From: Onchidella celtica
Lineage: Eukaryota; Mollusca; Gastropoda; Systellommatophora; Onchidiidae
Assembly (NCBI GenBank): GCA_963931925.1
Contig: OZ007569.1
Location: 66,045,980 to 66,109,979 of the forward strand
DNA length: 64,000 bases
Reading direction: 5' to 3'
This document shows positions 45,624 through 58,800 of this stretch, piece after piece (positions within the stretch are counted from its first letter, which is position 1; each line of letters opens with the position of its first letter). A program made the translations under genes and the position numbers. The notes beneath the pieces are model-generated. The model searched no databases, was not told the origin of the DNA, and saw only the letters and a list, made by a program, of their open reading frames with translations.

Positions 45624-45933
45624 TATTAATAAAAACACACTCCCGATTTTTCAAAGCAACAGATTTGCCTAACTCTCATATATTGTAAACTGACTGAATT
45701 TACAGGGCAAAAAAAACATTTCAATTCCATCCACTACTCATTCTGTATGTGTAATTTACTGACATGTATTACACTGTTCAGCCATGTGTGATCCATCAGA
45801 TGTAATATGATGTTTAAAGTAAGTTGCCAAATCCTAACTACACTGTAGACAATTGACTTGAAGTCTCATAATTTATTTATTTGTCACTTATTAGAGCTGA
45901 CTTTCAATCTTTCATATTTTCACATATTTTCAG

Positions 45934-46747
45934 AGCTATGGAGGCGCCAAACTCATGTGCCATGGAATTGGAGGGACTGCGGTGTGGTAAACCAAATTGG
46001 AGAATATGTCTCAGACTAATGTACAGACCACTAAAACAGTGTAAAAAAGTTCACGAAGACCGGGCGTGTCATAAAGTACTGGTTTGACAGATGGCATTTT
46101 TGCAAAGGTAAATTATAATTAATAATAATTTTAAAATCAAAAGCAATGCCCAAGAGAATAGAGATTTGCAGATATTCATCAGGGGCTTGAAATTAAATGT
46201 TTTGATGATGTTGGCAGACAGTCACCACAGTAGAACTCCACACTGCACAAGGCTTACGAAGAAGCCATGTATTCCAGTCACACGATAACATTTACCCCAC
46301 AATATGAGTAAAAGTTGTGTTTCATAAATTATAAAATTTCATACATCAAGAGGCCAACACAATGTTTTCACATATTGCGGATAAACTAAGCTGAAAAATA
46401 AACATCTCATGATGCTACTTGTAGCATTCTTCTTATTACTACTGATGAGAGTTAGAAAGGACAAAACAATGATTACGGTATCTCTGTTATTACGGGTACA
46501 TTATGTAAGGAATATGCCAAATTATATTAATGCACTTTTTTTAATTTTCAAATTTACAGGCGTTCAGAATACACTAGAAGTCCTCTCTAACAAGAAAAAG
46601 GAACTCATTTTGGTGAAACTGTGGACATGCATCATCTCCAACCATTTGCATTGGGTTGCAAGCAGCAGCAAAGGAGATGTGTGGCTAGTCTTTGGAAAGC
46701 AGCTGTCCATATTGAGGCTTGAGGATGTTTATGATCATCTTGCATGA
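45934..46747 (+). pseudogene. Degenerate exons resembling the C-terminal part of a THAP-family gene
   Basis: Two exon-like segments. The first (45934-46107) follows a TTTTCAG acceptor and ends at GCAAAG|GTAAAT. It starts AMEAPNSCAMELEGL and, in a different frame, ends KYWFDRWHFCKG, resembling the TDRH...YFDVWHVAKG region of uncharacterised animal proteins often bearing an N-terminal THAP domain. The second (46560-46747) follows TTTACAG and reads KLWTCIISNHLHWVASSSKG, then LVFGKQLSILRLEDVYDHLA, resembling the W..SI.NHL.W.A...AKW.SILRHV..VHDH block that follows in the same family. The frame change inside the first segment indicates decay. Same strand and order as the THAP relic at 16273; the 26.9-kb array lies between. 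Family assignment is from memory of motifs. Confidence 0.4.
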
Positions 46748-48113
46748 AAGAGAGAGTCTTTACCTTGATCGCGAATAAAATTTCATATTTTTTGGGTGAA
46801 AAATTTTGGAATTTTGTACTATTTTATTTAACATTGTTGTGCATTATTGTCCTTATTGTTTGTAGAAGCAATTTAATAATTAGAAAAAAACATGGACAAC
46901 CTACTGGGAATTTGGATAAATGGATATTTTCTGTGATATCAATCTTCCACATAATACATGTATCTAACGTCTTGCAAGAAAAAGGCTTCTAGATCTTTAT
47001 CGAAAGAAGTTTCAAGAAAAGCAAAGTTATCTAATTTGATCTGCCACAGAGATTTACAATACAGCATTTTCATGTTTTACTAACTATAATTTTGCAAAAC
47101 TAAATTTAAGAGACAATAAAGTGAACAATTTGGAAACCAAATGCGAAAAAGTGATGTTGGTGAGAAGACCTCTACGAGTTGTTTTGTCACAAGAGTTGCG
47201 AAAAGCCGTACACGTATTTCTAACAACAAAAAAAAAAAGCTCAAAGATTTCGGTGTGATTTTCCAACATACTTATCTTCACCATCCTTTAACCATCTAAT
47301 GCCAAGTTATATATTCATGTAGCCAACATGACAACTCTGAATTATACGAAACTAATTTAAAATAGGCTACATAAACATTTTATCACATTATACACAATAA
47401 TTATCATGAAAAATCAATTTATTTTGTTGATAAATTCAGAAATGTTCCAATTATAGAACATTTTGGCTCTGGTGAAGTGTATCAGATATGGAATGCTGGG
47501 CACTAGCAGAGTCTCGTACTGAGACAAGAAGTGAAATGCAATTTTGATCAAATCCAAGATGCTGGGTGATGCATCCGGAGGATTGTTCTAAAGTTGTGAG
47601 TTCCAGATGTTCTTGTCACTTTTCCAGAATTTCCATGTACTCCTGGCAGAATACATTTTCAAAATTTCAGCTTGAGTAGCCATCGCTGTTTAATTTCCAT
47701 AGTTATATCTAAAGAAAAAAACGTTTTCAATACATAAATTTTTTAATGCAATGAATAAGTAATCAGTGTTGTATGATTCTTCGATTATTAAAAGAATTTG
47801 AAATATATATACTAAGCTTACATAAATTGAATTTCATTTTATATATCATTATAGACTTACAATTCACAATCATTTTTGAAATAGTATCTGCAGCTCCAAA
47901 ATAAATTTGTCGTATCATTTTATTGGGTTCTCCTCTAAGATAGTGTCCCAGCCAGCCACCCGACGGAAATCCAATCTATAGGACTGACATCAAATTTACA
48001 CAAGTGTAATAATGACATCGTTCCCACGTGGATTTGCAGGTTACAACATCACACCGACTTCGGTCTTGTGTCGCTGGTGTTACAAATCTGGACTGGGTGA
48101 TAGTGCCCTCCAG
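46748..48113. other. AT-rich stretch without a recognisable gene
   Basis: No domain-bearing frame on either strand. Nothing supported. Confidence 0.5.
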
Positions 48114-49525
48114 TGTTAGGGTTCTGGACTAAAGTCCCCTCTAGCTGTTATGAAGAGGGTCTTCTCAATGATGGTATTATGACTGCATTTAAATCGAGAG
48201 GTATTTAGTATTCAATCTTTCGTACCATGCCACACACTAAGAACAATCTGAATAAGTTTCATAAACAGACCTGCAGGGCCACAAATTTAATTACGTTAAT
48301 TACCCTAACAATTTTGTCTAGATCTATTACATAGTAAATACAACATCAGCAGCATCAAATCTAAATTCAATAATATGTCACTCGAAGTCTTCTCTAGATT
48401 CCTATAATATTATGATAATTCTGACTCACTAACAATTTAAGTACTAATTATATATCTCTCAGATCTGGTCTGCCTACTATATATCAATCAATATACTAAT
48501 ATGGGCTCTGGCGACGATGTCATCTCAGCTATTTGTGCCTACCGCTTATAATGAATCGAGCTCGTCAATATAAACTGACGTAGCTAAGTCTAGATATCTA
48601 CTCTAGGATGGGCTGGCAATTCCCAGCCTCATCCAGACAAATCAATCCCAATTCACAGATGCGTATGCCATACATTCATACTAATTGCAAGTCAATATAA
48701 ATCTTTGTCTTGCAGTCTTGGGTAGCATTCCTAATATATGCGGCAATCCTGTCCTAGTGGATAACTTATGTTCAGCTCCTCGTTCATTGTTGAGTCATCA
48801 ATGGACAAACACTTACGCTTGGTCCCTGGTGTTAGAAAACCAGGGAGCGATGGGCAATAGCAGTGGGCATATCTCATTCGAGCATATGGCTTCATCTCAA
48901 ATGTCTATAGTGGACTAGACATGACATCGAACAGACTTAGGATTCTTCAGGCAGAATCGTGCCGACGCCTGCACAGATTGGAGTTTTCTGTATGGAGTAA
49001 TGGACATAGGTGTGGCGACACTTTTATACTGTGCAGCCTCATGCAAACTACCGTCCAAATCCCCAGATTTGATTGGTGCAACCATGCGAGCTCATCTCGC
49101 AGTATTAATATATTCTACGTGGGAGTTGGTCACGGCCTTGTACTAAAAACAGACAAGGTCAATTTAAAATGTCAAAACAATTACTGAAATCTTTAAACCC
49201 TCGTGCTTTCTACATTTTATGTACGAATTTCTGAACGCGACTAAGCGTCTTAAACTTATCTATCCTTATTCACCCCTTCTCTTCCCTTCTAAGTGTTCAT
49301 CAAAATCACGGGGTCGAGAATTGTACTGTCACTCCTAACTTATCCATTTATTCTATCTCGCCCCACTTTCTTTCCATCTCTAAGAAAAAGTGTTTCAAAA
49401 ACAAACTGTTCACGAGAACAGTTCAAGGACAAATTACGCGGGTTATAGTCAACGAGACCGTGAAAACTCAACTCCTTGCAAGTCGTGACCCAGCACGGCA
49501 ATTATAGTACACCCAAACCATGACA
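48114..49525 (-). repeat. Diverged solo LTR of the same family, minus strand
   Basis: The reverse complement aligns along its length with the array LTRs: a TGTCA start at 49525, the hairpin with TCCCTGGT/ACCAGGGA (48823-48846), the bulged hairpin near 48604-48633, a TATAAGCGGTAGGCACAAAT match near 48530-48550, and the segment around ATTTGTGGCCCTGCAGG near 48270-48290. It ends in TAACA at 48114. No internal sequence adjoins either end and no short flanking duplication is visible, so it is an old solo LTR. It is substantially more diverged from the array than the array LTRs are from each other. Confidence 0.8.
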
Positions 49526-50079
49526 GCTGGCCTGCTCCCAGGTTCATCCTACCAATGCTATGGAAATCTTTTACGAATCTATGTCGGATTGACGCAAGAA
49601 TGTTCACTGGGGTAGACTATACAAACTAGATCCACTTCAGTAGTACTTCTTACTAAAATTAGAATTAAAGGTCCTATGCGAGCGTTTATAGTTTTAAAAC
49701 CTCATGCAATTAATAAGAAGAAGCTTTGGAACTGTAACGTTGAAGCTGCAACTATAGCTAGGAAGAATGATTCAGTGTTTAGTAAGATATTACTCTTCCC
49801 AGAGATAAGTGATTTCCTTCAAAGTGGCTGAAAATGATATATTCAACTCACTAGTCCATGTCCAGACCCACATTAATGGTTCAGTGCCATCTCCATTGCT
49901 GAGATCTTTCTCCCTGGCCTAGGGCTTTTAATTTTCGCCGATCCAAATTGGTAGGGCTTCATTTTGTAACAGCTCACAGTGCATGCCTAATACAGGTCTA
50001 CCTTCGGTTCCTTACGGGGATTGCTAAGGTGTACATGAGTTGGCAGCCCACTTCATGCCTTCATAATAGAACAAACCAT
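49526..50079. other. No gene seen
   Basis: Sequence between the solo LTR and the dispersed repeat; no coding signal or recognised repeat. Confidence 0.5.
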
Positions 50080-50505
50080 GAGTCAGCAATCGATACGTGC
50101 AGTTTGCGGACACATAATCAAAGAAACAGAACGAATGATTCGTTTCGGTAGGCTACCCAGTGCCACTATTTTTAGAAAAGTTTGTTTCCATGGGTGTCTT
50201 TTGTTTACCTTTGACCCTGGGTTAGAATAAGGCTCCAGTACTGGACACTGATTTTGTTCTGCACACATTTTATATAAGCGACCTGTGAGCTTCGAATCAT
50301 ACATAACCTGTTCTTTGGCACTACGATTTCATTTGATGCAACTTGTATTGTCACATTCAGCAGTGAATAACATTGGCGAAAGGAACAAAAAGATTCTTGG
50401 ACAGAAAGTTTGGTTTTCCATTGGAAGAATTTTGTATGGTGTATGGAATCCTCAGGCAAAAGCAACTCTGGAGTGTGATGAAAAGCTTAGAGTCCATTTG
50501 TCAGG
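50080..50505 (+). repeat. Unclassified dispersed repeat, copy 2
   Basis: Collinear with 9845-10245 in the same orientation, sharing among others TATGGTGTATGGAATCCTCA and GGAGTGTGATG. The end of similarity is near GAGTCCATTTGTCAG. Confidence 0.75.
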
Positions 50506-50601
50506 GGTGAGATTTGGTGGATATAGTAGATGTGAACACAGCTCGTTGACTCACACCCGAAACATTCATACCTCAATAACTAAGCAACACAGGATTACTA
50601 A

Positions 50602-51677
50602 TGTTCAGGCCTGACGGGCCATATAATCATAATACAACGTTCGACTGCATAATTTACGGTAATCACAGTCATAGATATTACATAAAAGTCATCGACTACA
50701 GAAAGTCCAGCAAGTCTATCTAAAATAGGGTATAGAAAGAAAGTATTGTACTATGCACTCTTTAAGTGCGCCTATCCAGGACTACGGTTCCTAAAGGACA
50801 CCGGTGTGAACAAATTCAATTTGGTCGGTCTCGCTTTCATACAATCAGTAATAACACCTAATCAGATAATTGACTGACTCATAAAGCGTAGCAGCGCTCA
50901 CTAATAATTTTCACAGTAATACATTTTACAAAATATCTATGCTGCTCCACACTAAGAAGTATACAGCTGGGAAATGAACATAGTTCAATCTCAAACACAA
51001 TCTAACAGCTCATTACACATCTAGTAAAATTATAGTCAATGTCCTTCTCTTCGTCACAATGGGGTGACGGAAAAACTGTCACAGTTCCTGGCACGAACAC
51101 ATACGAGGGATCTCACCATTTCCTCGCTCGCTATGGTTTTGCGAGCGAGAGAGTCCAATGCAAGCGGTGTGCACACTTAAGCCTGGTGCACAGAGGCTTC
51201 GTCACTGTCCAGGTCTCTCACAGTGCGAATCTTTCTGTCTGTCATCTCCACTCAGGTAGGAGGCACCCGTGACTCGTCCTTTCGCCAAATGCTCGGAATA
51301 TGAATCCACTGATCTTAGTACGTGTGTTAGCTTTTATACCCCCCGATGGTTACTAGGGGTCTCCCTCCCGATTGGACGATCGCGGACCTAGCCACGACAA
51401 CACAAGTTTGTCTTTCAGTTAACCCTAACTGCTTTCTCAAAAGGATATGTACACAACTCAAAACCCTACGCTCGAACTTCTACAATCCTACTATGTAAAC
51501 CAGAAAATCTCAACGCACACCAAAATCAAAGGGTTAACTTAATGTTTACAAACTTCACTCACACATTCCTCATCACGAAATCCGTGGCTCGATTAATAGC
51601 TAAACGCGTTTCATATTCTTCCAAAATAAAACAACCCATGACTAATAAAAAAAAAGAGCTCATGCGGCTCGTGACAT
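50602..51677 (-). repeat. LTR of the minus-strand relative, unrelated to the array LTR
   Basis: On the minus strand the polypurine tract GGGGTGGGGGATA (51678-51690) is followed at 51677 by TGTCACGAGCC. It matches the family at the tract and the first five LTR bases only. Downstream is a good TATA box (GGGGTATAAAAGC near 51340), followed by GC-richer sequence, as expected of U3-R-U5. The far end is uncertain; TGTTCAGG at 50602 would give TG...CA ends and about 1.08 kb. Confidence 0.5.
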
Positions 51678-52558
51678 ATCCCCCACCCCAGTTAAATTTT
51701 ACAATTTTAACGACACAAAGTCTGAAAGTGAAGGCAAGAGCCGACAACGCCAAAGTGCCCTGTACGGTAACACTAGAATTATTAAAGCTGGAAAAATTGA
51801 TAATAAAAAAAAAACGCTCACTCAGGATGGACAATTTTCTAAAAAAAAGGCTGGACATGTACCGTCCTGCAATAATGCAGCTCTGAAACAGCACTCAAAT
51901 ACAAGTAATTTCACATGAACATGTTACAATCAATACTTCCCAAAAACGGTCAAACTGACTCGTTGCGTATGAACGCTGAAGCAATGGCTCAACATGTATA
52001 TATATATATAACATCACACACAATTGAAATATTTTAAAATAAAGTTGCATTGGCTGGCAGCAGTAGCTCTGGTTGCTTGGTTTGCCATACTTCATCTCGT
52101 TGACCCGCAGACAAGGGCGTCAGGGTTGTCCGTAATTCGGGTAATTGTCTGGAAGTTGACGCTGCGGGGAGAGGAAATCACGGGAATCATGAGACAAGTG
52201 TCCGTAAATAGTGGGACAATATAGTGTGATCTCACCCCCGGTCTCTGAATGAGGTGGTAAAATACTGCCGCCCTCAACATGAGACAGACTCTTAAATAAG
52301 TTAACAAAATTTCTGGTCTATCAAGTACAAATTTCGCCATAGTTAAGCTCAAATAACAAATGTCGACACGATAATTAACCCAACGTACTCATTCAAAATT
52401 CGCGTAGCGCTCATCTTGATTTACGAATTACATAGCGCTTCTGTCATTCAACAATAGTATAGATCTCAATTCAACAACATTATACTTTTATCCAATCCGG
52501 TATGGATGAGATGCCACGAAACGAGTGCATGTGTAATTGGATGCGCCCTCACTTTAAA
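51678..52558 (-). other. 3' UTR of the minus-strand relative
   Basis: The minus strand contains stretches clearly shared with the 3' UTR of the element at 53776, for example CCTGACGCCCTTGTC, then GCGGGTCAA, GGCAAACCAAGC and AGAGCTACTGCTGCCA (52050-52130), and the same polypurine tract. The sequence between this and the integrase remnant (about 52150-52558) has no RT or RNase H. Confidence 0.65.
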
Positions 52559-53775
52559 TAGGATAAAATAAATGACTTGACTGTAGTGATAATAAATATC
52601 GACATACGCGTAAGAGAGATGTCAGATTGGACGGATTAGTATCCGACAGCACCTGGTCGATTTTTTGCATAGGTACACTCGCAGGGTTTGATGTATCTAT
52701 TTTCCTAGGGTCATCATCATCAATTGTTACCAAGGCCGAGTTGGCCTGTGCAACGGCGTTGCCGCGATTACTCCGACGATTACAATCGTCCGATAGATAT
52801 TTCTTGAGCATGTTAATGTGGAATACTTTATCCTGACCTCGTATATTAATCATGTAATTAACCTTGGAAATTCTCTTCTTGACCTTAAAAAGTCCTTTCC
52901 ACGTGAGGAGAAGTTTGTTCTTTGTCTCCGGTAGGAGAACAAGGGTCAGGTCTCCGACGGCGAGGGTTCGCAACTTGCTTCCCTGATCGCGATATGTTTT
53001 ATAGCTGTCAGCTCGAGAACTTGCAAAGCGCTGGGCTGTCTCACATGCGTTAAAAATCCTATGTCGAAGGTCGACTACGTACATCGATACGCGGATCGCG
53101 TATCGCTATCATCGGCCTTTGAGCCGGTGAATAAATCGTGAATTATAGACATTGGTCCGTGTGGTTTACGACCATACAGTAATTCAAATGGAGAAAACCC
53201 GGTCGAAGCATTTGTTAATTCCCGGTACGCAAAAAGGATAGCGGGAAGCTGACGATCCCAATCGTTTGGCTTATCAGCAGACACTCGCGCAAGCATAGCT
53301 TTCATGCTGGCATTCCACCTCTCGCAGCATCCATTTGATTGTGGGTGGTAAGGCGATGTTAATCTTTGCTGAATACCTACCAATTCTAGTACTTTCCTAA
53401 ACAGATCAGAGGTAAATTGAGGTCCTCTGTCTGACAAGATCTCGGTTGGAAAACCCACGCGTGCAAAAATGGTAAGAAGGGCCTCAGCCACATGGTCGGC
53501 TGAGATGTCCTTTAAGGGGATGGCCTCCGGCCAACGAGTAGCGTAGTCAATAAGGGACAGTATACATCGGTGGCCTCTGTCCGATTTCTCCAGAGGCCCA
53601 ACAATATCTACGGCTACGCGCTGGAACGGTGTGGAAACCAATGGCATTTCCTGTAAGGGGGTCCGCGATGCTCTTCCCTTAGGGGTTCGTTTTTGACATA
53701 TGTCACATGTTGACACAAAACGGTTAACTTCCGCATAAACGCTAGGCCAAAAGAACTGAGGCAATATCTGCGATT
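52559..53775 (-). pseudogene. pol: Integrase remnant of a minus-strand Gmr1-like relative
   Basis: Two minus-strand frames. 53764-53075 encodes the integrase core: FFWPSVYAEV and CDICQKRTPKG, VDIVGPL, SDRG and CERW with D,D,E present. The frame breaks near 53085, and 53084-52554 continues into the integrase C-terminal part (LLLTWKGLFKV, DKVFHINMLKKYLSDD). Similarity stops near 52600, after which RT and RNase H are missing. Clearly diverged in protein from the array copies, so an older sister lineage. It is interrupted at 53775 by the nested element; its upstream part resumes at 62287. Confidence 0.85.
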
Positions 53776-55069
53776 AGTCAGGGTTAGGATTTGAATTACC
53801 GTGCTAGGTCACGCATTGTTTATTACATGGCATCATTGATTTTAGCCAGTGCGAACGTCCTTGAACTATTCCCGTGGACAGTTTGTTTTTGTAACGCTTT
53901 TCTTAGAGATGGAAAGAAAGTGGGTCAAGATAGAACGAATGGATAAATTAACAGTGACGATGCAGTTTGCAACCCCGTGGGTTGGGTGTACTTTAACAGG
54001 GAAAGACGGGGCGAATAAGGAGTGAATAAATTCGTACATAAAACGTTTAGGGTGTAGAGACTTTGCGAAGGGTTTTGATATAGTTTAATAACTTTGTCTG
54101 TTACTATTAATAGAATCTAGTGGCGCTGCGAGCGGAGCTCGAAGTGGATGCACCAATCAAATTTGAGCAGTCACGTGGACTTGCAGAAGATTTGGCCGAA
54201 GCCATCTTGAGATTTAATCACTTCCATGTAGATCTTTCCAGCTACGAGGGTGGTCGGCTAATACGGTTCAGCCAGAGAGAACCAACAGACTGTTAACGTC
54301 ATGTCTATGTCCTGGATAGACAATGAAAATAATCCACAGCTATTTTCTCCAGTTCCCTGAAATCGTTTCAGGGAACCAATCGTAAGTGGCATCCCAATGA
54401 TTCGAGATGATGTGAATCTGACCCTAACTTTCCAGTAGAAGTGCGACCAAAGGAATGCAAGACCATAAAGTTTTACTTGCAATTAAGATCTAGAAAGAGT
54501 GACTGATATACACATTTGTAAATTGTAATTGATGTGTCTGGATGAGGCTGGGGATTGCCAGCCCATCCTAGAACAGATCTAGATCTATCTAACTACGTCA
54601 GTGTGTCTTGACGGTTTGATCCTTTATAAGCAGTTAAATGAGTTAATATTGTCGTCTGAGACCTAAGTATATCATTTGTGAGATAGTAGGCAGTCTATAT
54701 TTCTGAAGATAAATAATTACTAAGTAAACTGTGAATGAATCAGAATGATATAGAGCTTCAAATCTCTTAAGACTCTAGAGGAGATTTATAGTTATGTATT
54801 TTAGTATTTTCATTTGATGCTGCTGATGTTGTCTTTTAATATGTAAACGATAGACGAAATTGTTAGGTATTTTAGGTAATAAATTTGTGGCCCTACAAGG
54901 TCCTTGATATAACTTACTCGAAATTGTTATTAGTGTATGTGGCATGGTATGGCAGAGTAATTGTAAAACCTCTCGATATTTTATTAAATGCAGTCGAACA
55001 CCTAAATTCCATAATTTAGTAATCCCCATCGTAACACACGAGGGCACACCCCTCCTTGAACCCGTAACA
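53776..55069 (+). repeat. 5' LTR of the intact element
   Basis: Begins AGTCAGGG (first T of the usual TGTCAGGG changed or lost at the junction) and ends CCCGTAACA before CTGGAGAGG. Noticeably diverged from the array LTRs while sharing the TATA-like TTTATAAGC, AATAAA and both hairpins (54352-54376 and the GGATG/GGCTGG hairpin near 54539). Confidence 0.85.
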
Positions 55070-55885
55070 CTGGAGAGGGACCCTTAAAGAACCTTAGATA
55101 ACGCCATGCCACTTAGATAAATTATTTAACACCTATTGTTTTTTTTATTCCATTATTTCATATTGTACTGTTGTAATATTATGTTTTCAGGTCTTTTATT
55201 ATAGACTTTAAACAATTTGTATTAATCGAATATTTTGTATTTCAATTTCATATGGTGAACTCAACATCCCATTGACCCGTGGACACCGGCGAGGGAACCT
55301 TTTCATCATCCAGTTCTACCTCAGACAGAAATACAGTTTTGGGCTTGGAGCTATGGATTGAGGATATTTAACATCTGAATTCCTCAAAAATTTCACGTTG
55401 AAGATAGATCTAGAGAGATTAATTTTGCAGTGGTAACAGAAGACACTGCGTGTGCGTGTTTTGAGAACACAGAGATATTTCAAATTTGTCGTGTTGAGAG
55501 ATATATTTTTGATTCATCGCATTGAAAGAGCGATTCGTTTTGACAGTGATAACAGAGGACACTGATTCTTGTGTTGAGAGAGACGTAAAATTTTGAGAGT
55601 GATCACTCGAGACATTAATTTATCGCAGTAAAGGCGATATAATATAGTATTTTATTGCAGTGGGAGCAACGGATAGACGGCACTGCCTTACTAGAATTTA
55701 TATTGAGAGAGAGAGAGATAGAGTTTTTGCAGTTTAATTGATACTGCCTGTAATTTTCAGAGAGAGATAAAGTGTTTGCAGTTAAGTGATACTGCCTGTA
55801 ATTTTCAGAGAGAGATAGAACGTTCTTTTCGCGAAGCAGTGCTAACATAAGACACTGAACTACTATTTACATACTTTAACATATC
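55070..55885 (+). promoter_or_regulatory. Leader of the intact element
   Basis: 816 bp, starting with the same CTGGAGAGGGACCC. It lacks the approximately 547-bp segment present in array leaders; the joint is near 55390. It differs from the array leaders more than pol does. Confidence 0.7.
55427..55857 (+). promoter_or_regulatory. Hairpin array in the leader of the intact element
   Basis: Same design as in the array. GCAGTG - 11 - CACTGC at 55427-55449, the CAGTG and GCAGTG - 18 - CACTGC modules, and a final CAGTG - CTAACATAAGA - CACTG ending at 55857. The module equivalent to the fifth hairpin is duplicated here (near 55729-55747 and 55778-55795), each with a GCAGT/ACTGC stem: the sixth pair is lost on both sides at once and the loops differ. 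Stems are kept while loops and copy number change. Confidence 0.65.
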
Positions 55886-58800
55886 ATGGCTGAGTTTCTT
55901 AAATATTTAGAATCTGCCAAAGTTCTGGGCATACCAGAGGAAGAACGCGCCGCGTGGTGCGAACGACAAGTACAACAAGACCGAGAGCGCGAGGATCGAA
56001 AAGAATCAAGAGAAAGAGAAAGAGAAAAAGAAGTAGAGAAAGAAAAGGAAAGAGAAAGAGAGAGAGAAAAAGAAGAAAGGGAAAGAGAGAAAGAAAGAGA
56101 GAGAGAAAAGGAAAGACAACATGAACTCGCAATGAAAAAGTTAGAGCAACAATCGCTTGTAACACCCACTACTGCCACCAATGCTTATGCTACTAAACCA
56201 AAACTACCAGCATTTAATGAAAAACTCGACCGAATCGACGCATATTTACATCGGTTCGAGTTACACGCTAAATGCGTCGGATGGCAGCCGGCGATGTACA
56301 GTTCATGCCTGTCTAATTTATTAACGGGTAAGGCTTTAGAGGTATTTCACAGCCTTAAAGTAGAAGATGCCAACGATTATGACAAGCTTAAAACAGCACT
56401 GCTTAAGCGATTCCAGCATACCGAGGATGGCTTCCATCAGCGATTTCGCGCATGTAAACCTGAGCCATCTGAGAATTTCTCAACGTATGTGAATCGGCTG
56501 AAACATTATTTAGATCGCTGGATAGAGCTCGCGAACGTAACTACCGGAAATTATTCCCAACTTTACGATTTGGTCTTAAAGGACCAAATCTATACGGCAT
56601 GTCATTCCGATTTAGTCGCCCACCTTAAAGAGAGGGCTCCGACATCCTCTGAAGAAATGACATCGTGCGCCGAACGATACGCGTCCGCCCACCCAAATCG
56701 TCCTTTGGCAAAGCCTTCAACTACAACACCATGTTATGCTAACGTAAGCAAAGGAGCGCCAACCGGACACGATCGTTCAAGGCCGACTCGTCGTCAGGCC
56801 CCAAATCCGCGTTCTCAATCAGAGCCCCCTTTTTGTAGACAGAGAGATTTTCCGAATCGAGGTAATGCATCCCCGCGTCGAGGATATCAGACTTATTCTT
56901 TTTACGAGCCTCGCCCATATTATCGTGGCAACTATCCAGGCCAGCAATATAACCGGCCTCAGGGACCGCCGCGACGAGTGCATTTTGATAATAGTTATAA
57001 TTATAATAGACCGCAGAGTCTTCCTTATCGTGGAAACGATCCTAATCGTACTATATGTTTTAGGTGTAATAGGGTAGGCCACATACAGAGATTTTGTAAC
57101 GAGAAAATGGAAGCAGCAAATGCCTGCTCGGTTAAATCTACACCTTATGAGACTGACGGTCATTCTAAATCTTCATCACAATCAAAGACTATTCCAGTCA
57201 TGTCCGCCCTACATGAACTGGGTGAATTAACATTCTACCAGGGCCGCGTGAACGCTATTCGCGCTTCTGTTCTACGTGACTCCGGATGCACGACTATCGG
57301 CGTTCGACAGTCACTAGTCCGTCCAACACAATTTTTGGACAAGGAGGTAACTTGTATTACTTTTGGCGGATCTGTAGAGCGATTCCGTCTTGCAGAAGTT
57401 TATATTGATACACCTTTTCTCACAGGTATTGTTACTGCATGTGTACTGCCTAATCCAGTGGCTGATATAATCATAGGTAATGTACCTCAAGTAAATAAGT
57501 TTCCTATCGGTAACTTGGAAATTTGGACTGAGGATGAGAGTGTTGCTTGTGCGACAACACGCCTACAATCGAGTCGACGAGCAGACAGTCCATTGAGTAA
57601 TCCTACTATTGAAGTAAACATTACGTCTAGTGCATTTCATGATGAGCAACATTCAGATCCCACATTGAAACATTTGTTTGCTAAGGTTGATCCTACCGCA
57701 CCGGATACCTCTAAGTTTCTTATTAAAGATGACTTACTATATCGTAATTTTCGGAGTAAGCGAGAGGCCGTTATGCAACTTGTAGTACCGAGATCTTTTC
57801 GTCGCGACATTATTCGTCTCGCGCATGACACTTCCTTGGCGGGTCACCAGGGAAAGGCCAGAACTAAGTCTCGAATACTATCGCAATTTTTTTGGCCCAG
57901 TATTTACGCAGATGTAAACCGGTTCGTATCAACATGTGACGTATGTCAGAGACGTACTCCTAAAGGAAGAGCATCGCGAGCTCCTCTGCAGGAGATGCCT
58001 ATGGTCTCCAGACCATTTGAGCGCGTTGCCGTAGATATAGTTGGTCCTCTACACAAGTCAGACAGAGGACATCGTTTTATACTTTCTGTCATTGACTACG
58101 CAACCCGTTGGCCAGAGGCCATTCCGCTAAAAGACATTTCAGCTGATCATGTCGCTGAAGCCCTTATTACTATTTTTTCGCGTCTTGGGTTTCCGCTTGA
58201 AATTTTATCGGACAGAGGTCCACAGTTTACCCCTGAGCTTTTTAAGAAAGTCTTGGAGTTGGTCGGGATTAAACAAAGATTGACATCTCCATATCACCCA
58301 CAGTCTAATGGCTGCTGTGAACGTTGGAATGCTACCATGAAAAGTATGCTTGCGCGAGTTTCCGCCGACAAACCGAGTGATTGGGATCGACAACTCCCCG
58401 CTATTCTTTTTGCATACCGAGAACTACCGAACGCATCGACGGGTTTTTCCCCCTTCGAATTATTGTATGGTCGTAAGCCGCGTGGTCCAATGGCCATACT
58501 CCATGATTTATTCGCCGGATCAGATACCGACGACAATGATACGCGGTCTGCATATCAATACGTTGTAGACTTGCGCCAGCGAATTCTTAACGCATGTCAG
58601 CTCGCACAAAAATCTTCAGCTGCGCATGCGAGTCTTTATAAACAATATCGTGATCAAGGTAGCCGATTGCGAACCTTGGCCGTCGGAGACCAAACTCTTG
58701 TTCTCCTTCCGGAGACCAAAAATAAACTCCTTCTTACATGGAAGGGACCTTTTAAAGTTCTAAAGAGACTTTCTCGAGTAAATTATCTTATCAAGATTCG

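Noticed and set aside
51542..51886. 114-codon plus-strand and 111-codon minus-strand frames
   Set aside because: They span the LTR boundary and 3' UTR of the minus-strand element.
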